Positions 18,514-26,740 of a stretch of 64,000 nucleotides of DNA are shown here, in pieces. Where the stretch lies: the NCBI GenBank assembly GCA_934667505.1, contig CAKULY010000008.1, forward strand, positions 16,960 through 80,959. The letters are read 5' to 3'. Each line of letters opens with the position of its first letter. The first letter of the stretch is position 1. This stretch comes from an uncultured Treponema sp. GTDB lineage: Bacteria > Spirochaetota > Spirochaetia > Treponematales > Treponemataceae. The translations under genes and the position numbers were made by a program. The notes beneath the pieces were generated by a model. It was given only the letters and a program-made list of their open reading frames with translations, did no database searches and was not told the DNA's origin.

Positions 18514-20265
18514 ATGGAAAAATTTAAAGAATTTTGTCATGATAATTTTAGTCATGCGGTTCCATTTCAACAAAGAATATTAAACATAATTTTGGTAACT
18601 ACATTCTTGTTGGGAACCATAGCATTTATAGTTTCGGTTTCTTTGAAAATGCCGTTCAAAGGAAATTTGGTTGTCCTTTGCTGCCTGTTTCTCGCCGTCT
18701 TGTGTTTTATAATCTCAAGTGTGCTTAAAAAGCCGCTCGCTGCTGCTATAATACTTTGCCTTTCCTTTAATGCTTTTCTTCTTCCGTTTATGTACTTTTA
18801 TCAAGGTGGAATTGAAAGCGGTGTTCCAATATGGTTCTCTTTGGGGTTAATTCTGCCGTGGCTTTTAATTCCCGGAAAAAGCTGCTTTATCGTTTTTGGA
18901 ATCTCTGTATTGTCGGCAAGCTTTACTTTTTTTCTTGCTTATTATTATCCAGAAAAAGTTGTTCAAATAGGCTCTGACTATCTGATTCTTAGCGACACGT
19001 TTATGGCGGTCGCGCTTGTAAGCATTATCGTGGGGATTATGTTCCGCTTTGAAACTAAAGAGCATCTTTCTCAGCGGAGAATATTAAAAAAGCAAGAAGA
19101 AGATTTGCATATCACTATGAACAATCTTGTAAAGGCGGATAAGGCAAAAACGGCGTTTCTTTCGACTCTTACGCACGATATTAGAATTCCGCTTAATGCG
19201 GTAATTGGATTTACCAGCATGGCGAAAAAGAACTTTGACGACCGCGAAAAAGTCCGCAATTGCTTGGAAAAAATTCTAGCCTCCAGCGACTATTTGCTTT
19301 CTCTTGTAAACAATGTCTTAGATATTTCAAAGATTGAAGCAGGAAGAATGAAGCTTGATTGTAAAAGCTGCGATATTTTTGAAATAATTCAGGACGTTCA
19401 AGAGATTTTTGATGAAGACGCAAAGTCTAAAAATATCGATTTTTCTGTAGACACTTCTACCGTTGCAGATTCTTGCATATATGCAGACCCTGTTAGAATA
19501 AAGCAAGTTGTTATAAATCTTTTATCGAATGCAATAAAATTTACAAAGCCGTATGGTTCTGTAAGCTTGACTGTAGAGCAAAAGAAAAAAACGGAAAATC
19601 AAGTTTTTTATCAAATCTGTGTAAAAGATACTGGAATTGGGATGTCCGAAAATTTTCAGAAATATGTTTTTGAATCTTACGAAAGAGAAAGCAATGAATT
19701 TGTAAGCGAAACTCCAGGTTCTGGATTGGGACTTGCTATAACAAAATCTTTGGTTCAGCTTATGAATGGAAATATTTCTGTTCAGAGCAAAATAGGCGAA
19801 GGTTCCACTTTTACAGTCGATTTTAGTTTTCCACTTGTGCAGAGATTGAATTCCGATGAATTGCCAGAAGACGTTTTCTATTGTTTCGATGGAAAACGAA
19901 TTCTGCTTGCAGAAGACAACCGCTTAAATCAGGAAATCGCGGTTGCAATACTCAGGGAATATGGAATGTTTGCTGATGTTGCAGAAAATGGACTAGATGC
20001 CTTTAATATGGTAAAAGATTCTGAGCCAGGATATTACAATGCAGTTTTGATGGACATTCAAATGCCTATCATGAATGGGTATGAAGCTACAAAAGCTATA
20101 CGGGGCTTAAAAGATTCAAAACTTGCGTCAATTCCTATCATTGCTATGACGGCAGACGTCTTTGACAACGAAGATTTTGCAATTCAGTGCGGAATGAACG
20201 ACTATGTTTCAAAACCTATAGAAATTCCAAAACTTATGCAGGCATTAAACAAGGTCTTGTCATAA
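18514..20265 (+). CDS. Membrane hybrid sensor histidine kinase with receiver domain
   Basis: A 583-residue protein. About five or six hydrophobic helices fill residues 20-190 with almost no extracytoplasmic loop, so the signal is probably sensed in the membrane or inside the cell. A short coiled-coil (EEDLHITMNNLVKADKAK) leads to the HisKA dimerisation helix with the phospho-acceptor in STLTHDIRIPLNA (His near 221), then HATPase motifs (DTGIGM, GSGLGLAITKSLV), and a C-terminal receiver with AEDN and the phospho-acceptor Asp in VLMDIQMP (near 513). No DNA-binding output follows. The frame opens at 18418, but ATG 18514 is the first before the conserved region and follows the promoter. leuA lies downstream with its own promoter. 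Confidence 0.9.
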   Translation: MEKFKEFCHDNFSHAVPFQQRILNIILVTTFLLGTIAFIVSVSLKMPFKGNLVVLCCLFLAVLCFIISSVLKKPLAAAIILCLSFNAFLLPFMYFYQGGIESGVPIWFSLGLILPWLLIPGKSCFIVFGISVLSASFTFFLAYYYPEKVVQIGSDYLILSDTFMAVALVSIIVGIMFRFETKEHLSQRRILKKQEEDLHITMNNLVKADKAKTAFLSTLTHDIRIPLNAVIGFTSMAKKNFDDREKVRNCLEKILASSDYLLSLVNNVLDISKIEAGRMKLDCKSCDIFEIIQDVQEIFDEDAKSKNIDFSVDTSTVADSCIYADPVRIKQVVINLLSNAIKFTKPYGSVSLTVEQKKKTENQVFYQICVKDTGIGMSENFQKYVFESYERESNEFVSETPGSGLGLAITKSLVQLMNGNISVQSKIGEGSTFTVDFSFPLVQRLNSDELPEDVFYCFDGKRILLAEDNRLNQEIAVAILREYGMFADVAENGLDAFNMVKDSEPGYYNAVLMDIQMPIMNGYEATKAIRGLKDSKLASIPIIAMTADVFDNEDFAIQCGMNDYVSKPIEIPKLMQALNKVLS

Positions 20266-20285
20266 AATAAAAAATAGTATATATT
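20257..20285 (+). promoter_or_regulatory. Predicted promoter of the leucine operon leader
   Basis: TTGTCA (20257-20262), 17-bp spacer, TATATT (20280-20285). The -35 box overlaps the end of the kinase gene. Transcription would begin near 20292, immediately before the leader-peptide ATG at 20293, which has no Shine-Dalgarno; the leader peptide may therefore be translated from a leaderless mRNA end. Confidence 0.5.
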
Positions 20286-20292
20286 CGTTTCT

Positions 20293-20346
20293 ATGAAATA
20301 CATTCTTCTACTTCTACTTTCTAATTTTCTCGTTGCAACCGCTTAA
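20293..20346 (+). CDS. leuL: Leucine leader peptide (17 residues) of the leuA attenuator
   Basis: ATG to TAA encodes MKYILLLLLSNFLVATA. Five consecutive leucine codons (CTT CTA CTT CTA CTT, 20305-20319) follow an Ile codon, with a further Leu-Val pair later. A Leu-rich short ORF directly upstream of a rho-independent terminator and leuA is the layout of leu operon attenuators: leucine-tRNA shortage stalls the ribosome in the Leu run and changes the downstream fold. CTTCTAC (20305-20311 or 20311-20317) can pair with GTAGAAG (20349-20355), TTTCTAATT (20318-20326) with AATTAGAAA (20363-20371), and ACCGCTTAA (20338-20346) with TTATGCGGT (20387-20395, one mismatch), the last of which would break the terminator. 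Confidence 0.82.
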   Translation: MKYILLLLLSNFLVATA

Positions 20347-20375
20347 GTGTAGAAGGTGTTTTAATTAGAAAATGC

Positions 20376-20407
20376 AGCCCTATCGCTTATGCGGTAGGGC
20401 TTTTTTT
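20376..20407 (+). terminator. Attenuator terminator upstream of leuA
   Basis: AGCCCTATCGC (20376-20386), loop TTAT, GCGGTAGGGCT (20391-20401): 11 pairs with one G-U, followed by seven T. It lies between the leader peptide and leuA, so it should end transcription early when leucine is plentiful. Confidence 0.9.
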
Positions 20408-20454
20408 ATGGTTTTATATAAAATCAAAAGCATAAAACTATAAAACAAAAACGG

Positions 20455-20500
20455 CTTGGTCAAGGTTTTCATGCACGAGCCTTGTTCAAACGTATTGCTT
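20455..20500. repeat. Small palindromic repeat, copy 2 (REP-like)
   Basis: CTTGGTCAAGGTTTTCATGC, then ACGAGCCTTGTTCAAACGTATT; arms TCAAGG and CCTTG. It aligns with copy 3 (47636-47683), including the upstream AACGGCT and downstream ACGTATT. It lies in the leader of leuA between attenuator and ribosome-binding site. Confidence 0.5.
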
Positions 20501-20512
20501 GGAGGTTATAAA

Positions 20513-22201
20513 ATGTCAGTAATGTCGCCTAATGGAAAGTACCGCCCCTTTGAAGCGGTTCCACTTAAGAATCGTACTTGGCCAGATAAGACAATTACAA
20601 AAGCTCCTATCTGGTGTTCAGTAGATTTAAGAGATGGAAATCAGGCTCTTATAAATCCTATGGGAGTTGAACAGAAGCTAGAATTTTTTGATTTGCTTGT
20701 AAGCATGGGATTTAAAGAGATTGAAGTAGGTTTTCCTAGCGCTTCTGATACCGAATTTGCATTTATGCGGCGCCTTATTGAAGAAAATCACGTTCCAGAT
20801 GATGTTTCATTGCAAGTTTTATGCCAGGCGCGCGAGCATCTTATAAAAAGAACTTTTGAATCTCTTAAAGGCTGTAAAAAAGCCATATTCCACCTTTACA
20901 ATTCAACAAGTCCAGCGCAGCGAAAATATACTTTCAACAAATCAAAGGAAGAAATTAAACAGATTGCAATTGATGGAATCCGCTGTGTAAAAAATTGTCT
21001 TTCCATGAGCGAAGGAACGCAAATCCGTTTGGAATACAGTCCGGAAAGCTTTAGCACAACTGAAATAGATTACGCTCTTGAAGTGTGCGAAGCTGTAAAA
21101 AAAGAATGGGGCTGCAGCGCGGAAAATAAGGTTATCTTAAATCTTCCTACGACGGTGGAATGTGCAATGCCGAACCAGTTTGCGGACCAAATTGAATACT
21201 TTTGCAGAAATATCAGCGAGCGCGAGAATGTTATTATTTCTTTGCACAACCACAACGACCGCGGAGAAGGCGTCGCTCAGTGTGAGCTTGGACTGCTTGC
21301 AGGCGCAGACCGTGTCGAAGGCTGCCTTTTTGGAAACGGCGAACGCACTGGAAACCTTGATATTGTAAATGTCGGCATGAATATGTATACGCAAGGCGTT
21401 GACCCAGAGCTGGACTTTTCTGATATGCCAAAACTTACCGAAGCGTACACAAGGCTTACAGGAATGAATATTCATCCTAGAACGCCGTATTCTGGGGAAC
21501 TTGTGTTTACAGCGTTCAGCGGTTCTCATCAAGATGCAATCCGTAAAGGAATGGCTGCCAGGGTAAAAATGGCTCCGAATTCGTATTGGGATGTTCCTTA
21601 CCTTACGTTTGATCCGCACGATATTGGCCGCCAATACGAAGGGATTATAAGAATTAACAGCCAAAGCGGAAAGGGCGGGGCTGCATTCATAATGGAACAG
21701 GATTACGGAATTGTAATGCCAAAGGCAATGCATCCTGTTTTTGGCGAGCTTGTAAAAAAAGCCGCCGACAAAGCTCAGCGTGAGCTAAAGCCGGCAGAAA
21801 TCTACGATGTCTTTGAAAATGCCTGGCTAAAAACAAAATCTCCGTTGAATATTCTTGAAATTTCGCAAAGGCATATAGAAGGCGAGCGTGGAAGCGATGT
21901 TCCAGAGCAAGTTGCAAGCATGGCAACTGTTGAATGGGAAGGAAAAACTTATGCAATTGCATCAAACGGAAACGGTCCGCTAGATGCCTTTGTAACTGCC
22001 ATGCGGCAAACTCCAGCTCCTAAGTTTAACATAACCACTTTCCATGAGCACAGCATTGGTTCTGGTTCAGACACTTGCGCTGTTGCCTACGTTCAAATAA
22101 CGAAAGAAGACGGAAGTCAGGTTTGGGGAGTAGGAAAGAGTTCTAACGTAGGACGTGCCGGAATTGCCGCTGTTGTAAGCGCATTAAACTTCCGACAATA
22201 A
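20513..22201 (+). CDS. leuA: 2-isopropylmalate synthase
   Basis: Condenses acetyl-CoA and 2-oxoisovalerate, the first committed step of leucine synthesis. The 562-residue length and the opening (PNGKYRPFEAVPLKNRTWP) are those of the long LeuA type. DLRDGNQAL holds the metal/substrate-binding residues, SLHNHNDRGEGVAQ the metal histidines, and LAGADRVEGCLFGNGERTGN the second signature. The C-terminal LeuA regulatory domain (GNGPLDAF, SNVGRAGIAAVVSAL) binds leucine for feedback inhibition, so leucine acts at both transcription (attenuator) and activity. GGAGG at 20501-20505 sets the start at 20513. leuBCD are not in the window. Confidence 0.95.
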   Translation: MSVMSPNGKYRPFEAVPLKNRTWPDKTITKAPIWCSVDLRDGNQALINPMGVEQKLEFFDLLVSMGFKEIEVGFPSASDTEFAFMRRLIEENHVPDDVSLQVLCQAREHLIKRTFESLKGCKKAIFHLYNSTSPAQRKYTFNKSKEEIKQIAIDGIRCVKNCLSMSEGTQIRLEYSPESFSTTEIDYALEVCEAVKKEWGCSAENKVILNLPTTVECAMPNQFADQIEYFCRNISERENVIISLHNHNDRGEGVAQCELGLLAGADRVEGCLFGNGERTGNLDIVNVGMNMYTQGVDPELDFSDMPKLTEAYTRLTGMNIHPRTPYSGELVFTAFSGSHQDAIRKGMAARVKMAPNSYWDVPYLTFDPHDIGRQYEGIIRINSQSGKGGAAFIMEQDYGIVMPKAMHPVFGELVKKAADKAQRELKPAEIYDVFENAWLKTKSPLNILEISQRHIEGERGSDVPEQVASMATVEWEGKTYAIASNGNGPLDAFVTAMRQTPAPKFNITTFHEHSIGSGSDTCAVAYVQITKEDGSQVWGVGKSSNVGRAGIAAVVSALNFRQ

Positions 22202-22204
22202 AGT

Positions 22205-23287
22205 ATGCGTGAAAAAAAATATACTGCAGCCCTTATAGGTACAGGACGGATAGGCTTTACGCTTAGGTTCGACTCCAAGCGTGAACAGCCTGCTAGCCAC
22301 ACGATGGCGCTTTTAGCAAATAAAAGGATTAATCTGCTGGCCGGTTGCGACAATAATTCTTCAAGGCTTGCGCATTGGCATCGATTTGTTAAAAAATCCG
22401 ATGTGTTTGCAGAGTATTCCTTTTTGTTTGCGACTACTAAAGTTGATGTAGTAGTTATTGCAGTAAACGAGGCTTTTCATTTAGAAGCTGCTTTAGCGGC
22501 AATCAGGTTTAAGCCTAAACTTATAATCCTGGAAAAACCTGTCGCTCTGAACACTGCCCAAGGTGAGCGAATATTTTTAGAGGCGAAGAAAAATTCTGTT
22601 CCTATTATGATAAATCATGAGCGCCGTTTCGCCCTTGATTACGCGTTTGCAAAAAAGTACATGAAAAATATTGGGAAAATACTTTCAATAAATGCGCGCC
22701 TTGATTCGGGGCTTAGAGTTTTTTCTGCAAAAGAAGAATCCACAGGTGAATACAGCTTGCTTCACGATGGGACTCACCTTGTTGATATAATCTTATTTCT
22801 TTTAGAAGATGAGCAAACAGGTTTTAAATATAATTTTGAAGATGATGGAAAAAAGTCATGTCTTTCTGAAGGCAGAATTACAAGTCTTGTCTGCGATGAA
22901 AAAGATTCTTCTGTTGTAAGAAGCCTGAATGTTCACTTTTCTTCAGAAAAATGCGCGGACATTAATATGGTTATTTCTGGCGAAAGCCGTTTTTTTGGAT
23001 TTGAAGTTGACGTAATCGGAACAGAAGGAAGAATCTGCATAGGAAATGGAATTTTTGAATTTTACAAGAGGGCAGAATCTAAGCTTTATTCTGGATTTTA
23101 TTCGCTTGAAAAAGATTCTAGAGCAAAACCTCTAAAAAAAACAAAGTATTTTTCAAATATGGTAGAAAATGCCGTTGATTTTTTAGACCAAAAAGAGTCC
23201 TTGCGTTCGCCGCTTGCTTCGGGACTGAGAGTTTTATACATTCTTGAAGATTTGAGTTCAAAAATAAAGACTTTAATTACAAGATAA
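22205..23287 (+). CDS. Gfo/Idh/MocA-family oxidoreductase
   Basis: A 360-residue NAD(P)-dependent oxidoreductase. The Rossmann motif is ALIGTGRIG at the N-terminus, VDVVVIAVNEAFHLE follows, and LIILEKPVALN contains the family EKP catalytic lysine; the C-terminal half is the alpha/beta sugar-binding type. Family members act on sugars, inositols or related polyols; the substrate here is not evident. It begins 3 bp after the leuA stop with no clear Shine-Dalgarno, so translation is probably coupled to leuA. A link to leucine synthesis is not known in this family. Confidence 0.8.
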   Translation: MREKKYTAALIGTGRIGFTLRFDSKREQPASHTMALLANKRINLLAGCDNNSSRLAHWHRFVKKSDVFAEYSFLFATTKVDVVVIAVNEAFHLEAALAAIRFKPKLIILEKPVALNTAQGERIFLEAKKNSVPIMINHERRFALDYAFAKKYMKNIGKILSINARLDSGLRVFSAKEESTGEYSLLHDGTHLVDIILFLLEDEQTGFKYNFEDDGKKSCLSEGRITSLVCDEKDSSVVRSLNVHFSSEKCADINMVISGESRFFGFEVDVIGTEGRICIGNGIFEFYKRAESKLYSGFYSLEKDSRAKPLKKTKYFSNMVENAVDFLDQKESLRSPLASGLRVLYILEDLSSKIKTLITR

Positions 23288-23319
23288 AGACAGCCGAAAA
23301 TGGCGTCTGTTTTATCTTA

Positions 23320-23422
23320 AAAAGTTTGCGTCGCAAACTTTCTTATACACTGCAATTTCTCAATTTGTTGCGAAATTGCGTAAAAAGCCAAATCGGAAAT
23401 CGAAATTTCTCATTGGCTTTTT
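23320..23422. terminator. Three adjacent hairpins ending in an intrinsic terminator
   Basis: First, AAAGTTTGCG / CGCAAACTTT (23320-23340) with a 1-nt loop; second, GCAATTTC (23352-23359) / GAAATTGC (23372-23379); third, AAAAAGCCAA (23382-23391) / TTGGCTTTTT (23413-23422) with an inner GAAAT/ATTTC stem. The third has flanking A and T runs and should terminate in either direction. It sits 15 bp before the MutS-like gene, so it could end the leuA transcript or act as a leader attenuator for that gene. Confidence 0.7.
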
Positions 23423-23437
23423 ATAATAGGAACCAAA

Positions 23438-25120
23438 ATGAATGACAAAAAAATCAGCTTGCTTTTTCCAAACGGAGAAGACGAATTTCGCATTCTATCA
23501 GAAAGTTCTATTCACGATCTTGGAATAGATTTTTTGTGCGAAAAAGTAACAGCAAAAATAGAAGAAAAATCCCTTTTTATGCAGTTTTTGTCAAAAATGA
23601 CTTCCAATCCCGAAGTTTCAAAGTACCGCACAGAAATTTTTGACGACATTTATAACAATCCTGAGGTAAGCGAACGCCTGATTCAAGTCCTTGAGCGCAT
23701 AAATTACGAAAAACAGTACAGCGGATTTTCAGGCCACTACGAAGAAACCGATTCTGCGTGGGAATTGCTGCATCGCCTTGAAGAAATTAATGGCTACATA
23801 AAATCTGTTGAGGCGATTCACGAATGTCTTGCCAATGCAAAGCTTAATTCCGAGGGAATGAGAAATCTAAAATCCCATATTGACGGAATTTATTCAGAAA
23901 ACGGTTTTTCAGAATTAAAAAAAGACATTCTGCAGCTAAAGGCTACAACTTCCGACTTAAAGAGTATTACCGTTGGCATTAATCTTAATGAAAAATACGA
24001 AGCGCACGGAATAGGACTTGTTTCTTTTAATAAAAAATCATTCACAAAGTCCAATGCAATTGGAGAATTTTGCACAAAGATTTCTAAAAAAGATTCTATA
24101 AACCAAGATTCTAGTTGGAGCGAAAATTTTAAATTTCATCCGATAACGGCAAGCAAACCTGACATTTTTGAAAAATTAATTTCAATAGCAAGCGTCAACG
24201 ATAAGCGCGCTGAAAATTCAACATATTATATGGACAAAATTGCAAATGTCATGATTGGAAAAATTGTTCATAAATTAAAATTCGTCTTAAACCGTTATGT
24301 CTACATTCCTATAACAAATATAACAGATTTGATTCCAGAATTTATGTTCTATATCCGCTTTGCCAGCTACATAAAGTCAATGCAGCAAAAAGGCTTTGCA
24401 TTCTGCAAGGCGCAAATTGCCTGCGAGCCTGAAAATCTTCACTTCATGGACGCAAAAGGCATATACAATTTTAAGCTGCTTTCCGCGTTTTCAGAAAATT
24501 TTGGTCCTTCAGACATTGTTCCGAACGACATTCAGTTTGATGACGAGCATCTTGTGTACATTTTAACGGGTGCAAACCGCGGCGGCAAAACTACAATCAC
24601 TCAAGCAGTTGGACTTCTCTTTGTGCTCGCTCAGGCAGGCCTTTACGTTCCTGGAAAAAGTTTTGCTTTTAGTCCTGTGGATTCAATTTTTACTCATTTT
24701 CCAGCCGATGAAGACAAGACTATGGACTTGGGAAGGCTAGGAGAGGAATGCAAGCGGTTCCGCAACCTTTATAGCGAATGTACCTCAAAAAGCTTGCTTC
24801 TCTTGAACGAAACTTATTCAACTACAAGCTTTGAGGAAGGCTATTACATTGCAAAGGATTCTGTCCGGGCGATTTTAGCAAAAGGAATCCGCACAATTTA
24901 TAACACGCATATGCACAAACTGGCTTTTGATATTGATGAAATAAACAGTTCTATTGCTAAGACTGTGAAAAATCCGCCGAAAGCTTCTTCGCTTGTGGTT
25001 AAATCAACCGATGGAAAGCGTTCATTTAAAGTTCAGGTCGCTCCTCCAGAAGGAGTTTCATTTGCTCACGATATTGCCCAAAAGTACGGTGTAACTTATG
25101 AAATGCTGACATCTTTATAA
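23438..25120 (+). CDS. MutS-like ATPase (non-canonical, no mismatch-recognition domain)
   Basis: A 560-residue protein with the MutS core/lever region followed by ATPase domain V. Walker A is TGANRGGKTT near 376-385, followed by DLGRLGEECKRF; Walker B is SLLLLNETYS near 449-457 with Asn in place of the metal Asp but the catalytic Glu kept; the H-loop is YNTHMH. The N-terminal mismatch-binding domain with its Phe-x-Glu motif is absent, and there is no Smr nuclease domain as in MutS2. I would expect a structural DNA or ribosome-associated role rather than mismatch repair, but the function is unknown. It is transcribed alone after strong hairpins and converges on guaB. Confidence 0.78.
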   Translation: MNDKKISLLFPNGEDEFRILSESSIHDLGIDFLCEKVTAKIEEKSLFMQFLSKMTSNPEVSKYRTEIFDDIYNNPEVSERLIQVLERINYEKQYSGFSGHYEETDSAWELLHRLEEINGYIKSVEAIHECLANAKLNSEGMRNLKSHIDGIYSENGFSELKKDILQLKATTSDLKSITVGINLNEKYEAHGIGLVSFNKKSFTKSNAIGEFCTKISKKDSINQDSSWSENFKFHPITASKPDIFEKLISIASVNDKRAENSTYYMDKIANVMIGKIVHKLKFVLNRYVYIPITNITDLIPEFMFYIRFASYIKSMQQKGFAFCKAQIACEPENLHFMDAKGIYNFKLLSAFSENFGPSDIVPNDIQFDDEHLVYILTGANRGGKTTITQAVGLLFVLAQAGLYVPGKSFAFSPVDSIFTHFPADEDKTMDLGRLGEECKRFRNLYSECTSKSLLLLNETYSTTSFEEGYYIAKDSVRAILAKGIRTIYNTHMHKLAFDIDEINSSIAKTVKNPPKASSLVVKSTDGKRSFKVQVAPPEGVSFAHDIAQKYGVTYEMLTSL

Positions 25121-25155
25121 AAGAACTTTCAGCGACTTTTGGGCTAAAAACTGTT

Positions 25156-26667
25156 TTATTCGGCACGAATCGTGGTGTTTTTTACAAGCACATCGTGGGC
25201 GCCGCCTTCGCGGATGCTTGCAGGGCTTACAAGAGTGATTTTTGCTTTTTCTTGCAGTTCCGGGATTGTAATTGCGCCGCAGTTGCACATTGTATGAATA
25301 ATCTTGCTGGTGGTCATTGTGACATTGTCGTGCAAACTGCCTGCGTAAGGAACGTAAGAGTCCACGCCTTCTTCAAAAGCCATCTTTTTAGCGCCGCCAA
25401 GATCGTATCTTTGCCAGTTTCGGGCGCGGTTTGAACCTTCGCCCCAATATTCCTTTACGTAGTTGCCGTTTACAATCAGTTTGTTTGTAGGAGATTCATC
25501 AAAGCGCGCAAAGTAGCGTCCAAGCATAACAAAATCTGCTCCCATAGCCAAGGCGAGCGTTACGTGGTAGTCGTGGACAATTCCGCCATCTGAGCAGATA
25601 GGAACGTAGATACCAGTTTCTTTGTAGTATTCATCGCGAGCTTTTGCGACTTCTATTGTCGCTGTGGCTTGACCGCGTCCAATGCCTTTTTGCTCTCGCG
25701 TTATGCAAATAGAACCGCCACCAATTCCTATCTTTACAAAGTCGGCTCCGGCTTCTGCGAGGAATCTGAATCCTTCTGCGTCAACGACATTTCCTGCTCC
25801 GACTTTTACATCTTTGCCATACTTCTCGTGAATATCGTGAAGGGCTCTCTTTTGCCATTCTGTAAATCCTTCTGAAGAATCCAGGCAGAAGATGTCCGCG
25901 CCAGCTTTTAAAAGAGCAGGAACTCTTTCCATGTAGTCGCGGGTGTTGATTCCAGCGCCTACAATATAGCGTTTTTGTTCATCCAGCAGTTCAAGAGGGT
26001 GCTCTTGGTGGCTTGCGGCATCTTTTCTAAAAACCAAATACTGAAGATTGCCATTTTTGTCTACAACTGGAAGCTGGTTTACCTTGTGCTTCCAAATAAG
26101 CTCGTTTGCCTGTTCTAAAGTTACGCCAGATTCGGCTTTTACAAGGTCTTTTAAAGAAGTCATGTAGTCGCTTACTTTTGCGTTTTCTGGAGTGTGGCCA
26201 ATTCTATAGTCGCGTTCTGTTATGATTCCTAAAAGCTTTCCGTTTGGCTCACCGTTTTCAGTCACCGCAACTGTTGAATGTCCTGTAGCTTCAATTTTAG
26301 CCACAAGCTCTGTAAGGCTTTGGTCTGGGCGGATGTTTGTATCTGAAGTTACAAATCCTGCTTTATACTGTTTTACGCGGCTTATCATTGCGGCCTGGTC
26401 TTCAATAGTTTGCGAGCCATAAATAAAAGAGATTCCGCCTTCCTTTGCAAGAGCGATTGCTAATGTGTCGTTAGAAACAGCTTGCATTACAGCAGAAACC
26501 ATTGGAATATTCATTGTTAGGGGACATTTTTCGCCAGCCTTTTTGTTGAACTTTACAATAGGCGTTTTTAAAGAAACGTTTGCAGGAATGCAGTCTGGCC
26601 CAGTGTAGCCAGGCACTAAAAGATACTCATCAAATGTGTGTGATGGTTCATCAAAAAAGTAAGCCAT
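25156..26667 (-). CDS. guaB: IMP dehydrogenase
   Basis: Oxidises IMP to XMP with NAD, the rate-limiting step to GMP. The 503-residue protein is a TIM barrel with the catalytic cysteine C321 in [10 protein letters not shown], interrupted by a CBS pair at about 100-220 that in other IMPDHs binds purine nucleotides. The flap region includes [27 protein letters not shown]. The start has GGGGT nearby. A 17-bp dyad (26696-26712) lies just upstream. Confidence 0.95.
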   Translation of the reverse strand: MAYFFDEPSHTFDEYLLVPGYTGPDCIPANVSLKTPIVKFNKKAGEKCPLTMNIPMVSAVMQAVSNDTLAIALAKEGGISFIYGSQTIEDQAAMISRVKQYKAGFVTSDTNIRPDQSLTELVAKIEATGHSTVAVTENGEPNGKLLGIITERDYRIGHTPENAKVSDYMTSLKDLVKAESGVTLEQANELIWKHKVNQLPVVDKNGNLQYLVFRKDAASHQEHPLELLDEQKRYIVGAGINTRDYMERVPALLKAGADIFCLDSSEGFTEWQKRALHDIHEKYGKDVKVGAGNVVDAEGFRFLAEAGADFVKIGIGGGSICITREQKGIGRGQATATIEVAKARDEYYKETGIYVPICSDGGIVHDYHVTLALAMGADFVMLGRYFARFDESPTNKLIVNGNYVKEYWGEGSNRARNWQRYDLGGAKKMAFEEGVDSYVPYAGSLHDNVTMTTSKIIHTMCNCGAITIPELQEKAKITLVSPASIREGGAHDVLVKNTTIRAE

Positions 26668-26695
26668 TTTTTACCCCATAAAATATTACTATGAT

Positions 26696-26712
26696 AATCA
26701 ATAGTATTGATT
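26696..26712. promoter_or_regulatory. Perfect dyad upstream of guaB, possible operator
   Basis: AATCAAT AGT ATTGATT, a perfect inverted repeat with a 3-bp spacer, about 29 bp before the guaB start and within the 73-bp gap after the upstream permease gene. Its length and spacing suit a dimeric repressor, but AT-rich dyads arise by chance, and no known regulator is recognised. Confidence 0.3.
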
Positions 26713-26740
26713 GAATTAATCAGTTATTATATCAAAAAAA

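Noticed and set aside
20346-20512. T-box riboswitch before leuA or asnS
   Set aside because: No T-box core (TGGNACCGCG) or specifier stem is present; the Leu codon run explains the leuA leader.
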